From Litsea cubeba (lineage: Eukaryota > Streptophyta > Magnoliopsida > Laurales > Lauraceae): a DNA stretch of 64,000 nucleotides. The stretch covers positions 49,777,477 through 49,841,476 of the forward strand of contig CM022946.1 of NCBI GenBank assembly GCA_012931725.1, read 5' to 3'. The position numbers were made by a program, and so were the translations under genes. This document shows positions 31,261 through 43,714 of the stretch, piece after piece. The notes beneath the pieces are model-generated. The model had not been told where the DNA came from and did no database searches. It saw only the letters and a list, made by a program, of their open reading frames with translations. Numbering within the stretch: the first letter of the stretch is position 1; every line of letters starts with the position of its first letter.

Positions 31261-32925
31261 TGGACCAAAAATTACTTATCAAAGAAGGTCTAAGAAGATC
31301 ATCTCAAGCCCAATTAACGACGAGGGTTAGTAACTTAAGAACTTAATTCTGAACATGCTGAATAGAGGCATGATAATCGTGCATCATAGCTGAAGACTCC
31401 ATTGGCATTGCTTAAATATCTGTGAAGACTCCACGTCAATCAACCCTCCATGGAGGGACAAGATTGAGTGTGACAATTGTGTTGGGAGCATAGTTATGGA
31501 TATTGATTTGTTTCGGCTGAAATTATTGAATTTTTTGGTTCAGTCAATGATGCAACCCGAATACATCTTTCACTTAAAAAGGTCTGCTTACGTTCTGTTA
31601 GGCCCTTTTCTTTTCCTTTTCTATTTTTTTTAATGGTTTTGAAGGAGGAAGAAGATGAGAGAGGCTGGGCATGATGCCCTATGAAACATTTAGGTAGGAG
31701 AGAGAGAGAGGGGGGGGGACAGCAACCAACTCCTCCTTTTCTTCATCTTCCTTCTCTCCTTTTTGCTTTGGAAGGCGACAAATGGGTTGAGTTGTTTTGT
31801 TGCTGGAAAAGGAGGAGACCTGTCAGGACCTGTTGTTTTTATGATAAGCAATTATCATATGCTTGATCACCTGTCAGGACCTGTTGTTTTTATTTGTGGC
31901 CAGAACAAGGTCGAAAATGGGTGAAGGAGAAGGAGAAACTTGTGAGCTTCTTTTTCTCATAAAGAAATGTTTGATATGACTTCCACTTTCCAAAGCAGCA
32001 ATTGTTTTATTTATTTGAGATGATGGCATGGTCTAATGTTAATACATTTTTTCCCCTGCTAGTAACACATTTCTCTGTCTGATGTATGGCAGACTAAGGT
32101 ACTCCCCTATTTTGGTCGTATTGGTCGGCTGGTAATTTTCTTTGATCATCAGATAGCCGATTGTGTGCACTTTTTTATTCATATTCTCTCAAAAGAAAGT
32201 CAAACCATCAGACTTGTTTTTGGATATAGATGAATAATGTTTGCATCCCTTTTTTCAGAAAGGTATGTTTACTCCACACTTCTTGGACTACATTGTTGCA
32301 GTGTCATACCGGCCAAAAAGAAAGAGGCTGCACTGCTTCCTACTAGCTTTTGCCTTTTGAAACTACTTGGCTTGCTTTTCTCTGGGTTGTACATATACAG
32401 ATGCCTTGTTCAGAGAAAGACATTCTTTGATTTAGGCAAACTTAAAGGCTAGAGCCTACAGTGTACTTGCACACAGTGTACTTGATTACACAGTGTACTT
32501 GCATTCTTTCTGTAGAAGAGAGATGGGAGAGAGGGAGGAGGGAGGAGAGATGGGACAATATGTTTCATTTTTTTGTACCCATTCTATCTTTCTAATCTAT
32601 GTTGGATTGTAATACTTATATATAATCCACTAATAAATTCATTTCCTTTTCTCTGTTTGGTGATGAATCATATTGGGTTACTTTATGTTCATCCTACATT
32701 TTGGCATGTGTTTCTTGGATTTTTTTTCTTGTATTTTTGGGGGTTGAATTACAATTTTACAGGCAGCACTGACCTTTCATTTAAAGCCATTCATTAAGTG
32801 GACTCCCACCCTGTTTCAGACAACTATAAAGACTTCACTTAAAGGTAATTCAAATAATATGCCATTGATTTTAGGAGACAATGTCCATTGTTTTAAGCTC
32901 TTTCTTTTGAAAATTGTTATCATAG
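31261..32925. other. unassigned interior of CACTA
   Basis: AT-rich, with GA-rich patches near 31695-31720 and 32515-32555. Short open frames (for example 32237-32452) show no recognisable family. Confidence 0.3.
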
Positions 32926-33002
32926 GAACGACACCCAAATCAATTTTGGAGTTGATGAATGTGAAGTATCTGACACTAGCTCATGTGAAGAGCCGCTTGT
33001 AG
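32926..33002 (+). pseudogene. captured KANADI/GARP-type exon (77 nt)
   Basis: GARP-family proteins are plant DNA-binding regulators. The 77-nt stretch lies between an acceptor (ATCATAG at 32925) and a donor (GTATCA at 33003). It encodes PKSILELMNVKYLTLAHVK followed by SRL and a TAG. In KANADI proteins this segment reads almost the same and ends HLQ at an exon border, so the TAG replaces CAG and Arg replaces His. I did not find the exons before and after it. Confidence 0.75.
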
Positions 33003-33181
33003 GTATCAAGGAACTATTTTCTAAGTATTGAATTTAAGAGCAAATAGTTATAGTTATCACCTTCTCCGTAGCTATTATCTCAGGTGTGTGCAAGAAAAAA
33101 AAGTTCCACAGTATGACACTTTTCTTTAGTTACTATTCAATAAAACTCATCTTCTTCTTGTTTATTAATGTAGGGAAAACT

Positions 33182-33258
<77 letters not shown>

Positions 33259-35309
33259 TTCACACTAACTTTCTAGGGGTAGTGTTTTGCATAAATTATT
33301 TTTACTTATCCTTTAGACGAATTGCTAATATTTAACAGTAGCAATCCACTGTGATGCATTTTGTAGGAAGTTTGGATATATGCATATGGAGTTTCAAATT
33401 TTATTTTTAAACTGTCGGAACCCTTCCAATACATACTTTTATGTAGAGTTAGAGTGTGTTAATCTGGATATGGTATCCTTCTTATTAAAGGATGGTATTT
33501 TTAAGAGACCACTAAAAAGATCCATAAACAAGATGGTCTTGTGGGCAGATCATTGTTCCATTTTTTTTCTTTTTAGCAAGGAAGTATTAAGATGTGCATG
33601 CTTCTTGTTCCTTGTGCTTAGTCCAAATGGCACTTATGGGGATATATTCTATGTATGAGATCCAACGTCCATGTAACATCATCATGCAGCCTCACCATGT
33701 AGATGCCCTAACACCAAAATAAGGGTGGCCCACTAGTGGGCCATAAATGTTTATTGAATGTGGATTGAGTCTGACCTATGGAAATTTGACCTGATTTTAT
33801 CATTCAAAAAAAGAAAATAAAAGAAATCAATTGCTTTCTTCAACTCCATGCAGGACCATGTTTTTTTTATTTCGTTTTGAGTCCTCTGAATCTATTCTCA
33901 TTATGACACTGGTAATATTTTGATTCTTTCAGTTAGCCTCCCTATACTTGAATTAATGTCTCTTGCTCTTTTTCTTTTTGTTAGAGAATTTAGATATGAA
34001 ACATTTATTTGTTGGCTGACACCAATGAGACCATTCCACTTCATTGGATTCCCAGTCTTAGTTTTGTGGACTTATTTGACAATCATCTTCATGTCAGGTT
34101 GGAAACTTTAGAGTTGAACCACCCGGCATCAGAGATTATTAAGAGTTTTGGTCATCATCATTATTCTGAGTCTCTGCGGTCCTTTTTTAGGAGTAAAAGT
34201 ACCCTTTTTTATATCAGAAAAGTGTCTAAAGTTGTCATATATTTCACAAATTTGTGCCTTTTACAATTGATTTTTCTTCTGCAAGATGATGATGAGGCTG
34301 ATACAGTTGGTTGATGCACTCTGAAGTTGAAAATGTCACGTTAGTCTCTCTGAATAAGTTACAGGTAAGAGATTGGATTTTCTGGCTATTTTTTTTAGTG
34401 TTTATCTGATTTTAGTCAACGGATTCCTTGGGTGAGCCATTAATCACTTAATTGTGGATTCTTCTTATCTGGAGTGATTTTCTGAGCATTGGTTCAATGA
34501 TTATTTGGGTGAGTGATTGATTTCTTATTGGTGTTCCCCCACCCCAAGGGACTCCTTAAGATAATAATTATGTGACATAACACTTATTTGCTTTGGCTTC
34601 TTTTATGTGTTTTTTTTAGTTGACAATCATGTCATGCACTCTTCTTTCTTCTCAGGGAGATTGATTTTTTGCACATTTTCTATAGATCAAACCCAAAATG
34701 TTGAGTTCCAAAATCACTGCCGGACGTGTACATAAACTGCAATGGATGTATACATATGCCGGACGTGTTCGTTTCGTCATGATTTAAGATATGGAGTTTT
34801 TGAGATGATTTGGGCATATAGCTTTTGTCAATCTATGCTTCCCCAGATTCTAGTAAGCAATGTTGACGATGCTATGTTTGTAGTGTGGAAGATTTGAACG
34901 GTTGATCCTTTTCATGTATTTTTTTTCCTTATGATTCAATGATGACACGACAACGATGGAGTTTACTTTCATGTAATGGTAGGTACCTTTGCGAATAAAT
35001 CTTAATGGAAGAAGACGAAAAGTGTGTGAATCTTGTAAATGAACAAACAAGAATTCCCTCATTGTTTTGGTATTGATTTGAATGAATGATTCTTTTCATG
35101 CATTTTTTTCCCCATGGCCTATCTAGCTTGTATAGACTGCAAGTCCAGTGTTTTTGTTTTTACTGCAGGTCCTGTGTTTATTTGCAGATTCGGTTTACAT
35201 TTTTTATTTTAGTTTATTAATTTGTATTTGTAGCAATAAAAAAAATATGGATTTAATTTTTTTTAATTAAAAAATAATTAATTTTTTTTATATAAAAAAA
35301 AAACAATTA
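33003..35309. other. unassigned interior of CACTA with CT/CA microsatellite
   Basis: A (CT)n-(CA)n microsatellite lies at about 33183-33258. An exon-like piece near 33973-34135 gives a weak leucine-rich-repeat resemblance (PSLSFVDLFDNHL), which I do not call. The remainder is AT-rich and featureless. Confidence 0.4.
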
Positions 35310-35760
35310 AGGCGCGCCTTGCCAGCCGTAAATTAAAACTCGCCAATTCTTTAATGGCCCGCATTTGCAAGTCGTAAAAACATATCTACTCAATTACGGC
35401 GTGCATTTGGAGCCATTAATCAGATTGTACACAACCCATTTATAGCCCACAAATGCAAGCTGTGTAAAACATTTTTCGTTTTAAATATTCACGGCGTACT
35501 ACGTGTGCCATAAACTTAAGCATACCAATGCTTTAACGGCACTCAGTTTGCGTCGTAAAAGTTTAGCATTTACGGCCTGCTTAATAGGCCATAAATCTGG
35601 TCCAAAAAGTCCTAACAACATCATTTTCGGCGTGCATTGATCCTATTTACGGCTTGTATATGCACGCTGTAAATAGTTTAAACCTTTTACGGCAGGCGCT
35701 TTTACGGCATGACCCCTGTGAGTTGTAAACCTACATTTACGGCGCGCATTTCACGCTGTA
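35310..35760. repeat. CACTA subterminal repeats, right
   Basis: Same motif family as at 26800-27165 (GGCGTGCATTT, TTTACGGC, CACGCTGTAAA) leading into the right terminal repeat. Confidence 0.75.
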
Positions 35761-35785
35761 AAAGCCCTGAAATGGTGTAGTGTGG

Positions 35786-37197
35786 CTGGACTTGCCGCAT
35801 CTATGGCAATCTAGGAAGGGGAAAATATGCAAATCACAGTGTGCGAAAGAAGAATCCTTCCTCCTCTTAACACATATCAAGCAGTTGCTGAATGCCACCA
35901 AATGGTTGGAAGTCGGATTTCAATCCTTCAAACTTCAATCGGCGACTGGAGGGGTCCGTTCATTGATTACATTATGTTCGGAATCCTACCTGAAGATCCA
36001 AAAGAATGGGTAAGCATCCAAAGGCGAACCCCAAGCTTTCATTTGGATATTCCTTCAAAAATCCTTTACAGGAAATCCTTCAACGGAGTACTTCTACGCT
36101 GCTTGTCACAACAAGAGGCTGAAGAAACACTCAAAGAAGTTCATGATGGTCTTTGCAGAGCTCATCAGGGTGGTCCCAAGCTCTATGATCAGATAAAAAG
36201 GTTAGGTTATTACTGTCCTACCATGGTAGCCGACGCAATGCAATTTGCTAAGCGCTGCCAACAATGCCAAGTTCATGGAGATTACATTCACATGCCTCCA
36301 GAATGGCTCAATCCTACAGCGATTTCATGGCCTTTCGAAGCCTGGGGTATGGACATCATAGGTCCTATTTCTCCCCCTTCGAGCAAAGGTCATCGCTTCA
36401 TCTTCGCCGCTACAGATTATTTCTATAAGTGGTCAGAAGCATTTGCGTTCAACGAAATGAAGACCTCATCAGTCCTTCAGTTCCTACGCACCAACATCAT
36501 TTGTCGTTTCGGCATACCCAAAAGATTCGTCCATGATAACGGACCACAATTCCGGGATCATCGATTCTACAGGTTCTGCGACAAATATAAAATCCAAAGC
36601 TGTCCTTCGACTCAATACAATCCGGCAGCAAACGGGTTAGCAGAAGCTTTCAACAAGACACTCTGCAAAATCCTCAAAAAAATAGTCTCTAGTCATAAAA
36701 GAGACTGGAGCGACAAAATGTCTGAAGCTTTGTGGGCCTATCGAACCACCGTTCGAGGACCAACCCATAGCACACCATTCTCCTTGGTCTATGGATACGA
36801 AGCTGTCATGCCCTTGGAAGTACAAATTCCTTCCTTGAGGGTATCCTTGCAAAATGACATAACTCAAGAAGGCAATGTCAAATTACGACTCCATGAGTTG
36901 GACAATCTCGATGAGAGACAGCTCGAAGCTCAACAAAGCATTGAACTTTACCAAGCACGCATGGCAGGATCTTTCGACAAAAAGGTCAGGCAACGCGCCT
37001 ACAAAAAGGGTGACTTGGTTCTTGCAAGAAAAGGACCAATGGTCTTCGCTCACAAGTCCAAAGGCAAATTTGAGCCAAAATGGGAGGGACCCTACATCAT
37101 CGACAAAGTTTTCTCCAACGGCGCATACGCACTCCTAAACATGGAAGGTGACAGATGTATGCTGCCCATCAATGGCAAGTTCTTAAAGCGGTACTAA
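35786..37197 (+). CDS. gypsy integrase, copy B (open frame)
   Basis: 456 codons open from the ATG at 35827; the real polyprotein is longer upstream, cut by CACTA. Zinc-binding residues H106, H113, C144 and C147. Catalytic D176 (GMDIIGP), D237 (HDNGPQF) and E273 (NGLAEAF), with the usual 35-residue gap. The C-terminal GPY/F-like module is KWEGPYIIDKVFSNGAYAL and the frame ends FLKRY. A hairpin follows 10 nt after the stop. This is the best-preserved pol part of the A/B family in the window. Confidence 0.9.
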
Positions 37198-37206
37198 CCT
37201 TGAAGA

Positions 37207-37224
37207 CTTACCCAACTGGGTAAG
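37207..37224. other. perfect hairpin just after integrase stop
   Basis: CTTACCC-AACT-GGGTAAG, a 7-bp stem. It is also in copy A at 13920-13937. Possibly an RNA 3'-end or termination signal; that is inference. Confidence 0.6.
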
Positions 37225-37545
37225 AGTAATGCCTGTACGGTCAAAACCGGTTTCCAGGTACACGCTCGTCAAACCCACTCTTTTTAGAATTTTCATATTA
37301 AATGTTGAAATTTCTAGAAATTTAAACAATGCTTACTTTCATCGTTTCATTGTTCAAAAATCCAAGTTTAGGAACCTTTTCCTAACTTGACCAAAATTTT
37401 CAACCCTTGAGCTCAAAATTCATGGTTTGAAACAAAATCCGGATTCAGGGATTTCCACCCTAGTCCACCCAACCTTTTACCGCCTAAATGGTTTTAGGTC
37501 AAAACTTATGACCCTCCTGTCTTTAAAAAAAATGGTTTTTCAAAA
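37225..37545. other. non-coding link after integrase, copy B
   Basis: Matches 13600-13920 of copy A, with the 16-bp palindrome at about 37308-37323. No coding signal. Confidence 0.5.
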
Positions 37546-38015
37546 AGCCCCGGGGAAGCGACGCTTAGTCGATACTCACACAAATTGGAAGCATACGAAC
37601 CACGTTCGACACTTCCAAAATCGCAGGGAAGCGACATTTCGTCGATACTTGCAAAATCCAAAATCGTGGAGATGCAACATTTCAGTTGAGATCCACAACC
37701 CAAATTTCAAAGGTTCGAAAAAACCTAAAAAACCATGGAGACGCAACATTTCAGTTGATATCCGTGACCCAAAGGTTCGAGAAAAGCACAAATTTTAAAA
37801 AATCGTGGGGAAACGACATTAAGTCAGTACCCGCAAAACCAAAATTTTTGAAAAGCAAGGATGCGACATTCCATCGATACTTGCACCCAAATACGCGAGG
37901 ATGCGACATTCCATCGATACTCGCAACCGAATGAGCAAGGATGCGACATTCCATCGATACTTGCAAGAACATTCAGCAGGGAGGCGACTTTTAGTCGATA
38001 CTTGCATTTTTGAAA
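37546..38015. repeat. covarying hairpin array, copy B
   Basis: Mirror of 13134-13590. On the minus strand, outer stems GTGGA/TCCAC, GCAAG/CTTGC and GCGAG/CTCGC and inner stems CGAC/GTCG, CAAC/GTTG and CGAT/GTCG are visible. The GCGAG/CTCGC pair is intact here, whereas copy A reads CTCAC on the right side. Confidence 0.75.
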
Positions 38016-38024
38016 ACCAAACCG

Positions 38025-38230
38025 GCTATAAATGCCACAAAATGGCTATAGATGCCACCAAAACCAAACAGGCTATCAATGGCACAAAACAAAACCGGCT
38101 ATCAATGCCACAAAACAAAAAAAAATTGGCTTTCAAAAAACACGGCTATAGATGCCACCAAAATCGGCTATCAATGCCACAAAATCGGCTTCCATGCCAC
38201 AAACAAAATCTGGCTCCCATGCCAAAACAA
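38025..38230. repeat. GGC-N7-GCC array, copy B
   Basis: Repeated GGCTATCAATGCC, GGCTATAGATGCC and relatives; the mirror of 12796-13115, with fewer units. Confidence 0.7.
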
Positions 38231-38279
38231 TCATTTGACAAAAGATTTTCAAAAAATGACAAGCTTTTGATCAAATCTC

Positions 38280-38594
38280 ATTTAGCAATTACTTTTATCA
38301 CAAAAAGATTTAAGTGAGCGTAGGGAAAACAAAAAAAAAAACATCCCATTTAGCAATTACTTTTATCACAAAAAGATTTGAGTGAGCATAGGGAAAACAA
38401 AAAAAATGTCCCATTTAGAAATTACTTTCATCACAAAAAGATTTAAGTGAGCGTAGGGAAAACAAAAAAAGAGTACAAAAAAAAATTACATGTGGTACCA
38501 AAAAAAAAAGAAAGTGTTCACAAGCACTACAAAAAAAAAGTACAAAAAAAATACAAGTGGTACCAAAAAAAAAAGAAAAGGATAGTTTCTGTTA

Positions 38595-38629
<35 letters not shown>

Positions 38630-38635
38630 AGGAGC
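38280..38635. repeat. poly-A-spaced hairpins and poly-A run, copy B
   Basis: Three ATCACAAAAAGATTTAAGTGA-type units, GGTACC/AGTAC units and a run of about 32 A at 38597-38628. Mirror of 12447-12735. Confidence 0.6.
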
Positions 38636-41600
38636 TCAACCAAAAATGGTCTCCAGCCAAGAGTTCAGCTCCTCAAGCAAACTTTTGGCCTCAGCCGTCA
38701 GGGATTCCAGGGCACGCTTCTTCAGGAACTTGCCATGAGATGCTGGGGTGGGCTGTAACCCTTCTTTTACACCGGGAAGCTTATCCCGAGCAGTCTGCCA
38801 TCGTTTACTCTCTTGAGATTTCCTTTCAAGAACTCGATCGGCATCTGCAACCCGGCGAATCAGAGCACTCTCCCTATCGCGAGCCTCTGTTATTGCATCC
38901 CACTTGGCAGCGACTTGTGCCTGCAGATGCTCAAGACGTTTCCCGGCCTCATCGACCTCCCTATCAAGGATGTTAAGGTGATGTGTCAGCCCAATGATGG
39001 CTAGCTCTTCTAAGTTCTTCTCTCGGACTATCTGCTTCCTGCTTTGTGTAGCCTCATTCAGGTCAGACTTAGCCTTATCAGCAGGGTCCAGGAACATCTC
39101 CTTGAAGAACTGGTCATTAGCCAAACCCATGGCCTCAAACCATTTGTCACCCAGCTCAATGATCCTATCAACGATCGCCCTGGCACCTGTGACATCCAGA
39201 CCAGCCTTTTCGGCATCATTGAGAATCTCCTGCACATGCTGGATCATGCCAAATCCGGCATCTAAGTGCCCAGAAAGGAGAGTCTCAATCCAAGGGCTCA
39301 GAACCCACACCACCACCTTCTTCGCAAAAAGAAGAGATGGCCCAGCTGAAGATTCGCCCAACTTCGTTGGTCGGCTGCTCATGTCATCACCCGTTGGAAG
39401 AGTAACAAAAGAACTATTTCCAGTTGGTGCTACTCGGGAAGGAATCTCAGCACGAGGTATCTCCTCAACAGTGTCAGAACTGGTCCCAGGAGTCTTTACC
39501 TCTGGATCGACCTCTTGCATCCCTTACTCTGGTTCTAAAGGAAGCGACGGACTCTCCTCTGTCACCTCAAAACCTGCCAAAGAAACACAGAAAGGTATGA
39601 ATATGATCCTGTTGGAAAATCATTATCAGGGTTATTATTACAAAATACCTTCTTCGATGATTGGCGGAACACTCTCTTCCTCCATGAACTCATCGGAAGC
39701 ATCATCAACATTTGCGTCCATCGATGGTTCAAAATCATCAGAATCTTGTGGCAAGTCAGCTGACAAGAAAAACGTTAGCAAACCAAGTCACAGACAAAGA
39801 AAATAAAGCAAAAGAAGTTATACCAATTGGAGATTCTGGATTCACTCCAGAGTCCCTCGGTTCTTCTTCAGGTACCCCGACAGGATCCGTCACCACCTTA
39901 TCGGTTGGAACCTCAGGCATCGCCAAATCTTCAAAAAAAAAAAAAAAAAGAGGAGCAGCAGGAAGAGAAAACAAATCAACACATGGAAAAATCCCATGAA
40001 AAGAAATGGAAAGAGAAAAAGGAAGAATCATACCTTCACCGACGGTCTGTTCTTCTCGGCTTCTCTTCTTTGGAGGCTCGTCAGCATTCCCTGGCACCGC
40101 CTCATTGATAGTAAGAGGGACTTCCAAGTCAGGAGTGTCCTCATGCTGCCCCTTGCTGCAATGATGACTCCTCCTCCTCTTACTCCTGCGGGCTCGCTTC
40201 TTAGAGGAACCTGCCTCGCTGTTAGAGTCAGGTTCCCCACTTGACTCCTCACTGGATGGTCTACTCTTGCCAGTAGACTCCACGGAAGCTTGCCTTTACG
40301 CCGCTTGTATCCAAGCATCAAGTTTGGCTTCCTCCTGTTCTAGCTGTTCTAAAGCCTCATCTGGTATTTCTCGAACAGCTTCAGAACCAAGGACGTCCTG
40401 GTCACCGAGAAAGCCTATCTTGTGCTTCTCTCTAAAAAGGAAGGCCCAAACTTCCTCTCGCCGGATGCCATCGACTTTCCAAGACCCTTTCCAGATGCCA
40501 GCTACACATCAAGCTCCTTCTTGGAAAGCCCCCGAAAAGCCGAAAAGCTCTCCGCGAACCACTTCGCAAAGCCGACAGTCCGGGAAGTCAACAACACAGG
40601 ATAAGAGATCATGGCTGTAGTGTCTTCAGCACTATAGAAAGCCCATGCATTTCTCCCGTCGTGTAAACCTCCAAAGCACTTCACCATGCTTGAAGGCGCT
40701 CCAACAACGCCTTGAGAAAAGCCCAACTGTAAAGCAAAGCGAAAGGGTACATATGGCTGGATGTCGATGAAAAGATGTCTGCGGTACACCATCGTGCCGA
40801 CATGTATGCTGAAAAGCCACTCCTTCTTTGCGTTCCTCAAGGAGTAATGCCTTCCCGACCCCGCCCTGGTAGAGTATCGGGAGGCACCAAAATCAAAAGC
40901 CTTCTTCCGCAACTCCAGAGAACGCTTCACTGAAGACTGCCCCATCTCGATGTCCCTGAACCGTCGGATCCTCATGCGGGCAAACAAAAGTGATTCCGAC
41001 ACGGTTTTGCCCTTAGCCAGCCGAATCATCAGAGGATCATCATCCTGTGCAGCACCCAGCCGGTGGAAGCCAGGACAGTGGTACACATACCACGAATAAA
41101 AGATGTGTGCTGAAAATACCCTATTCATAGGGAGCCCAACCCAAACCAAAAAAGCAGCAGTCTGCAGTTCGGTACACAGGTAGGAGTAAAGAGCTTGCAC
41201 CAAAGCAAGCTGCTCCAAACGCCATCTGACAAGCCAAAAAAATACAATGTAGCCTGATGTGCATTCCATCTCCTCCAGCAAAAATAGCCTCGCCAAGCCA
41301 ATAAGTGAGGTAAACAGCGAGATCTCTCCGTAGTGCAATATCAGGACATATGGCGTCTGGACTCGCACAGAAATCTCTCAACTCTTCTTGCATAGCCAAG
41401 ATCTTCTTCGAACTTGGATCCTGAGCCCTGGCTTCCTGGGTCACACTATCAGAAGACTCCCTGCTATCAAAAAGTTGGGGAAAGAAGAGTTAGAACTCTT
41501 CCAACTGCTGGATCTAACTTTCAAACCCTCCTTCTCCTTAAAAAATCATAGAAGGCGACGAGCTGAAAGTACAGAAGCCTGAACTCCTCAGATTGCTCCT

Positions 41601-43214
41601 CAAGGACGCTGTCAATCGGCATAAACTTCTCATAGAGTTTGCCAAGGATGGGCAATCCAGTAATGGCTCTCAGCTCCTTTAAAGAGAAACCAATCTCACC
41701 ATTCGTCACAACGAAGGCATTGGTTTATGGGAGGAATGACTCCAGCATAGCCATGAAGGTCTCGTCGGAAAAGATCACGGTCTCCCTAAAGGCGCGGACT
41801 GCATCAAAAATCCCGGCTTCCTTCAAAAGGGCGCCACCAATCAGCAGGACGTGATTAGTCCACGACTTCCACTCAGAGTCAGCATTGAAACGGTGACGAA
41901 GTCGAAAAGGCTTTATCCAATTGCTGCCGTCACCGCTGAAAATACCAAAGCCCACCGGTCTCAAATCAACCGACGGATAATCAGAACCCTGGTAGCCGTT
42001 GGATGGCATCAAAAGGTCCATGTCAACATGCGACCTCTCCGTATATCCAGGAGAACCGCCAACAAAAACCCCGGTCTTGATTACATTTGTCCTTCTCACG
42101 CAGCTTGGAGGATCTTCCCTCTTAGAGCACGTGGGGGCAAGGCTCATGATCGAGATGGTGCGATCAAACGTCGACCGGGTAGCAACAGTCTTCTTCTCAC
42201 CATCTGCTGTGAAAGAGAACTGAAAACATCTCCTCTGGTATGTCATGTCATCAAGGACGGCAACACCAAAGAAGAAGGTAGGCTTGAGTAAAACACTCTG
42301 ATCTTCCATCACCCATGGATGACTGCATACCATGATCTTATAGAATTCCTCTCCCTTGAGAGCGATCAGTCGCTGCCTCATCTCATCTCTGTTGAGGGAG
42401 TCGCGTTCTTCTAGATTTCTAACAACATACTGGACCTTCTCAAAGGCCTGCTAAACGGCCGGATTAGAAGATCTAGCAGATCGACGAGGTACGCTTGTAG
42501 CAGGCTCTTTACCCTTGTTCGTTCTGGAGGAACCACATGCAAAGGATGGAAAAGAAAAAGATCAATCATCAAAATGACACGATTTTGCTAAAAAAAATCT
42601 GGCGAAATCTTGACATGATGCCGGGGCAATTCCAAAGAAAAGGAACTATCCCGAAAGAAATAGAAAGCTTGAAGATGGGCTCAACATTGTTGCGAGCTCC
42701 GAAAGTCCAAACTTTCGAAACCTCAAAGTCTCTGCAAAATCAGGAAGGGCTCAACATCGCTGCGAGCTCCAAATTCCCAAATTTATGAAAACTATCAAGT
42801 ATGCTATCACATCATGCTACAATTCAATTTACAAAAAAAAAAATATACATGCATGAACATCTTGGTTTAAAAAAAATGCATTATCATGATGAGCAAAAAA
42901 AAAGAAGAAAAGAAACTTTCTAAAAAAAAAAGAAAGTAAGGAGAAAGAAAAAGAACAAAAAAAAAAGAAACTTTCTCGAAAAAAAAAGAGAAAACAAAAA
43001 AAAAAAGAGAAAAAGGGGCTGGCCCACAGGCCGTACGGATCTGGCCGTACGGCCCACAAAAAAAAAAGGAAAAAAAAGTGTAAAAAAAAAAAAAGAGAAG
43101 AGAACACGTGAAAAAAGAAAAAAAAAGAAAAGAAAAGAAACAAAAAAAAAAGAAGAAAGAACTTTTTTTCCTACATTGGAGTTTTCTTGAAAAAGGGAAC
43201 TTACTTGAAGCCAT
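38636..43214 (-). pseudogene. antisense PMD-like retrotransposon gene, copy B (decayed)
   Basis: Same spliced gene as at 6072-12446, without the inserted LTR. Long open parts are 41725-42381 and 40502-41368 (PMD-like region, with GEIGFSLKELRAITG), 39756-40283 with a basic, nuclear-signal-like KKRARRSKRRR, and 38636-39520, the C-terminal coiled coil ending ETIFG. Breaks: CAG-to-TAG in exon 2 (about 42451), a stop just after KKELDV (about 40502), a TAA near 40295, the intron-1 acceptor AG changed to AT (about 42538), and loss of the promoter. Combined with copy A it shows the parent gene had a nuclear-type basic motif and a coiled coil. Confidence 0.7.
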
Positions 43215-43703
43215 TGTTGGAGAAGAAGAAGAAAAGTCATGAATATCTTGAAGAAGAAGAACTCTTGGTCTTGAAGCCCTCTTGGGATTGTTGCAAAAGA
43301 AAGCAATAAGAGCAAAAGATCCAACCTCCTGATCCCCTAACTTGCCACATACAGCTTGTTAGGTCACAAGATCAAAACCAAAATTGATCCCCCAACATTC
43401 CACATACAGCTTGTTGGGTCACACGGTCAAAACCAAACCCGACCCCCAAACCTGCCACATACAGCCTATTAGGTCACAAGGTCAAAACCCAAATCCACAT
43501 CCCTGATGTCATTTTCAAAACTTTGCCTCGAGATGGTACGTGATCCCTTTCACTACCATAAAACTCCCCTGGAAGCTCAAAAGGCTATAAATACCAAAAA
43601 TAAAAACTGCTCAAAGACTCTTGGTCAAGTCACAAGCGCTCATTCACAAAATCTCTTCGAGGCACATCGACTACAAAAGTTAAGCAACTCGTCGTTGTGC
43701 CTC
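43215..43703. other. non-coding 3' region of copy B with three-unit repeat
   Basis: Three CCTAAC/GTTAGG-type units (43340-43495) correspond to the four in copy A. Between about 43325 and 43345 the DNA jumps from the PMD leader straight into this array. The roughly 675 bp at 5278-5953 of copy A, with the TATA box, are absent. Confidence 0.65.
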
Positions 43704-43714
43704 GAGGGGGCATT
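43702..43714 (+). other. polypurine tract of copy B
   Basis: TCGAGGGGGCATT directly before the LTR start at 43715. Confidence 0.85.

Larger units (their letters stand above)
26772..35782. mobile_element. 9.0-kb non-autonomous CACTA transposon carrying gene exons
   Basis: Starts CACTACACC and ends GGTGTAGTG, with a perfect 29-bp terminal inverted repeat and a 3-bp TGG duplication, as expected of the CACTA (EnSpm) superfamily. Both ends carry many subterminal repeats. I find no transposase. The interior holds exon-like pieces of an eIF2-alpha gene and a KANADI/GARP-type gene, a LINE-like RT scrap, microsatellites and much AT-rich sequence. It would depend on transposase from elsewhere. Confidence 0.9.

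Noticed and set aside
33183..33258. CT/CA tract as a functional element
   Set aside because: An ordinary dinucleotide microsatellite.
33973..34135. Leucine-rich-repeat exon inside the CACTA
   Set aside because: Only one short weak motif (PSLSFVDLFDNHL); not enough to name a third captured gene.
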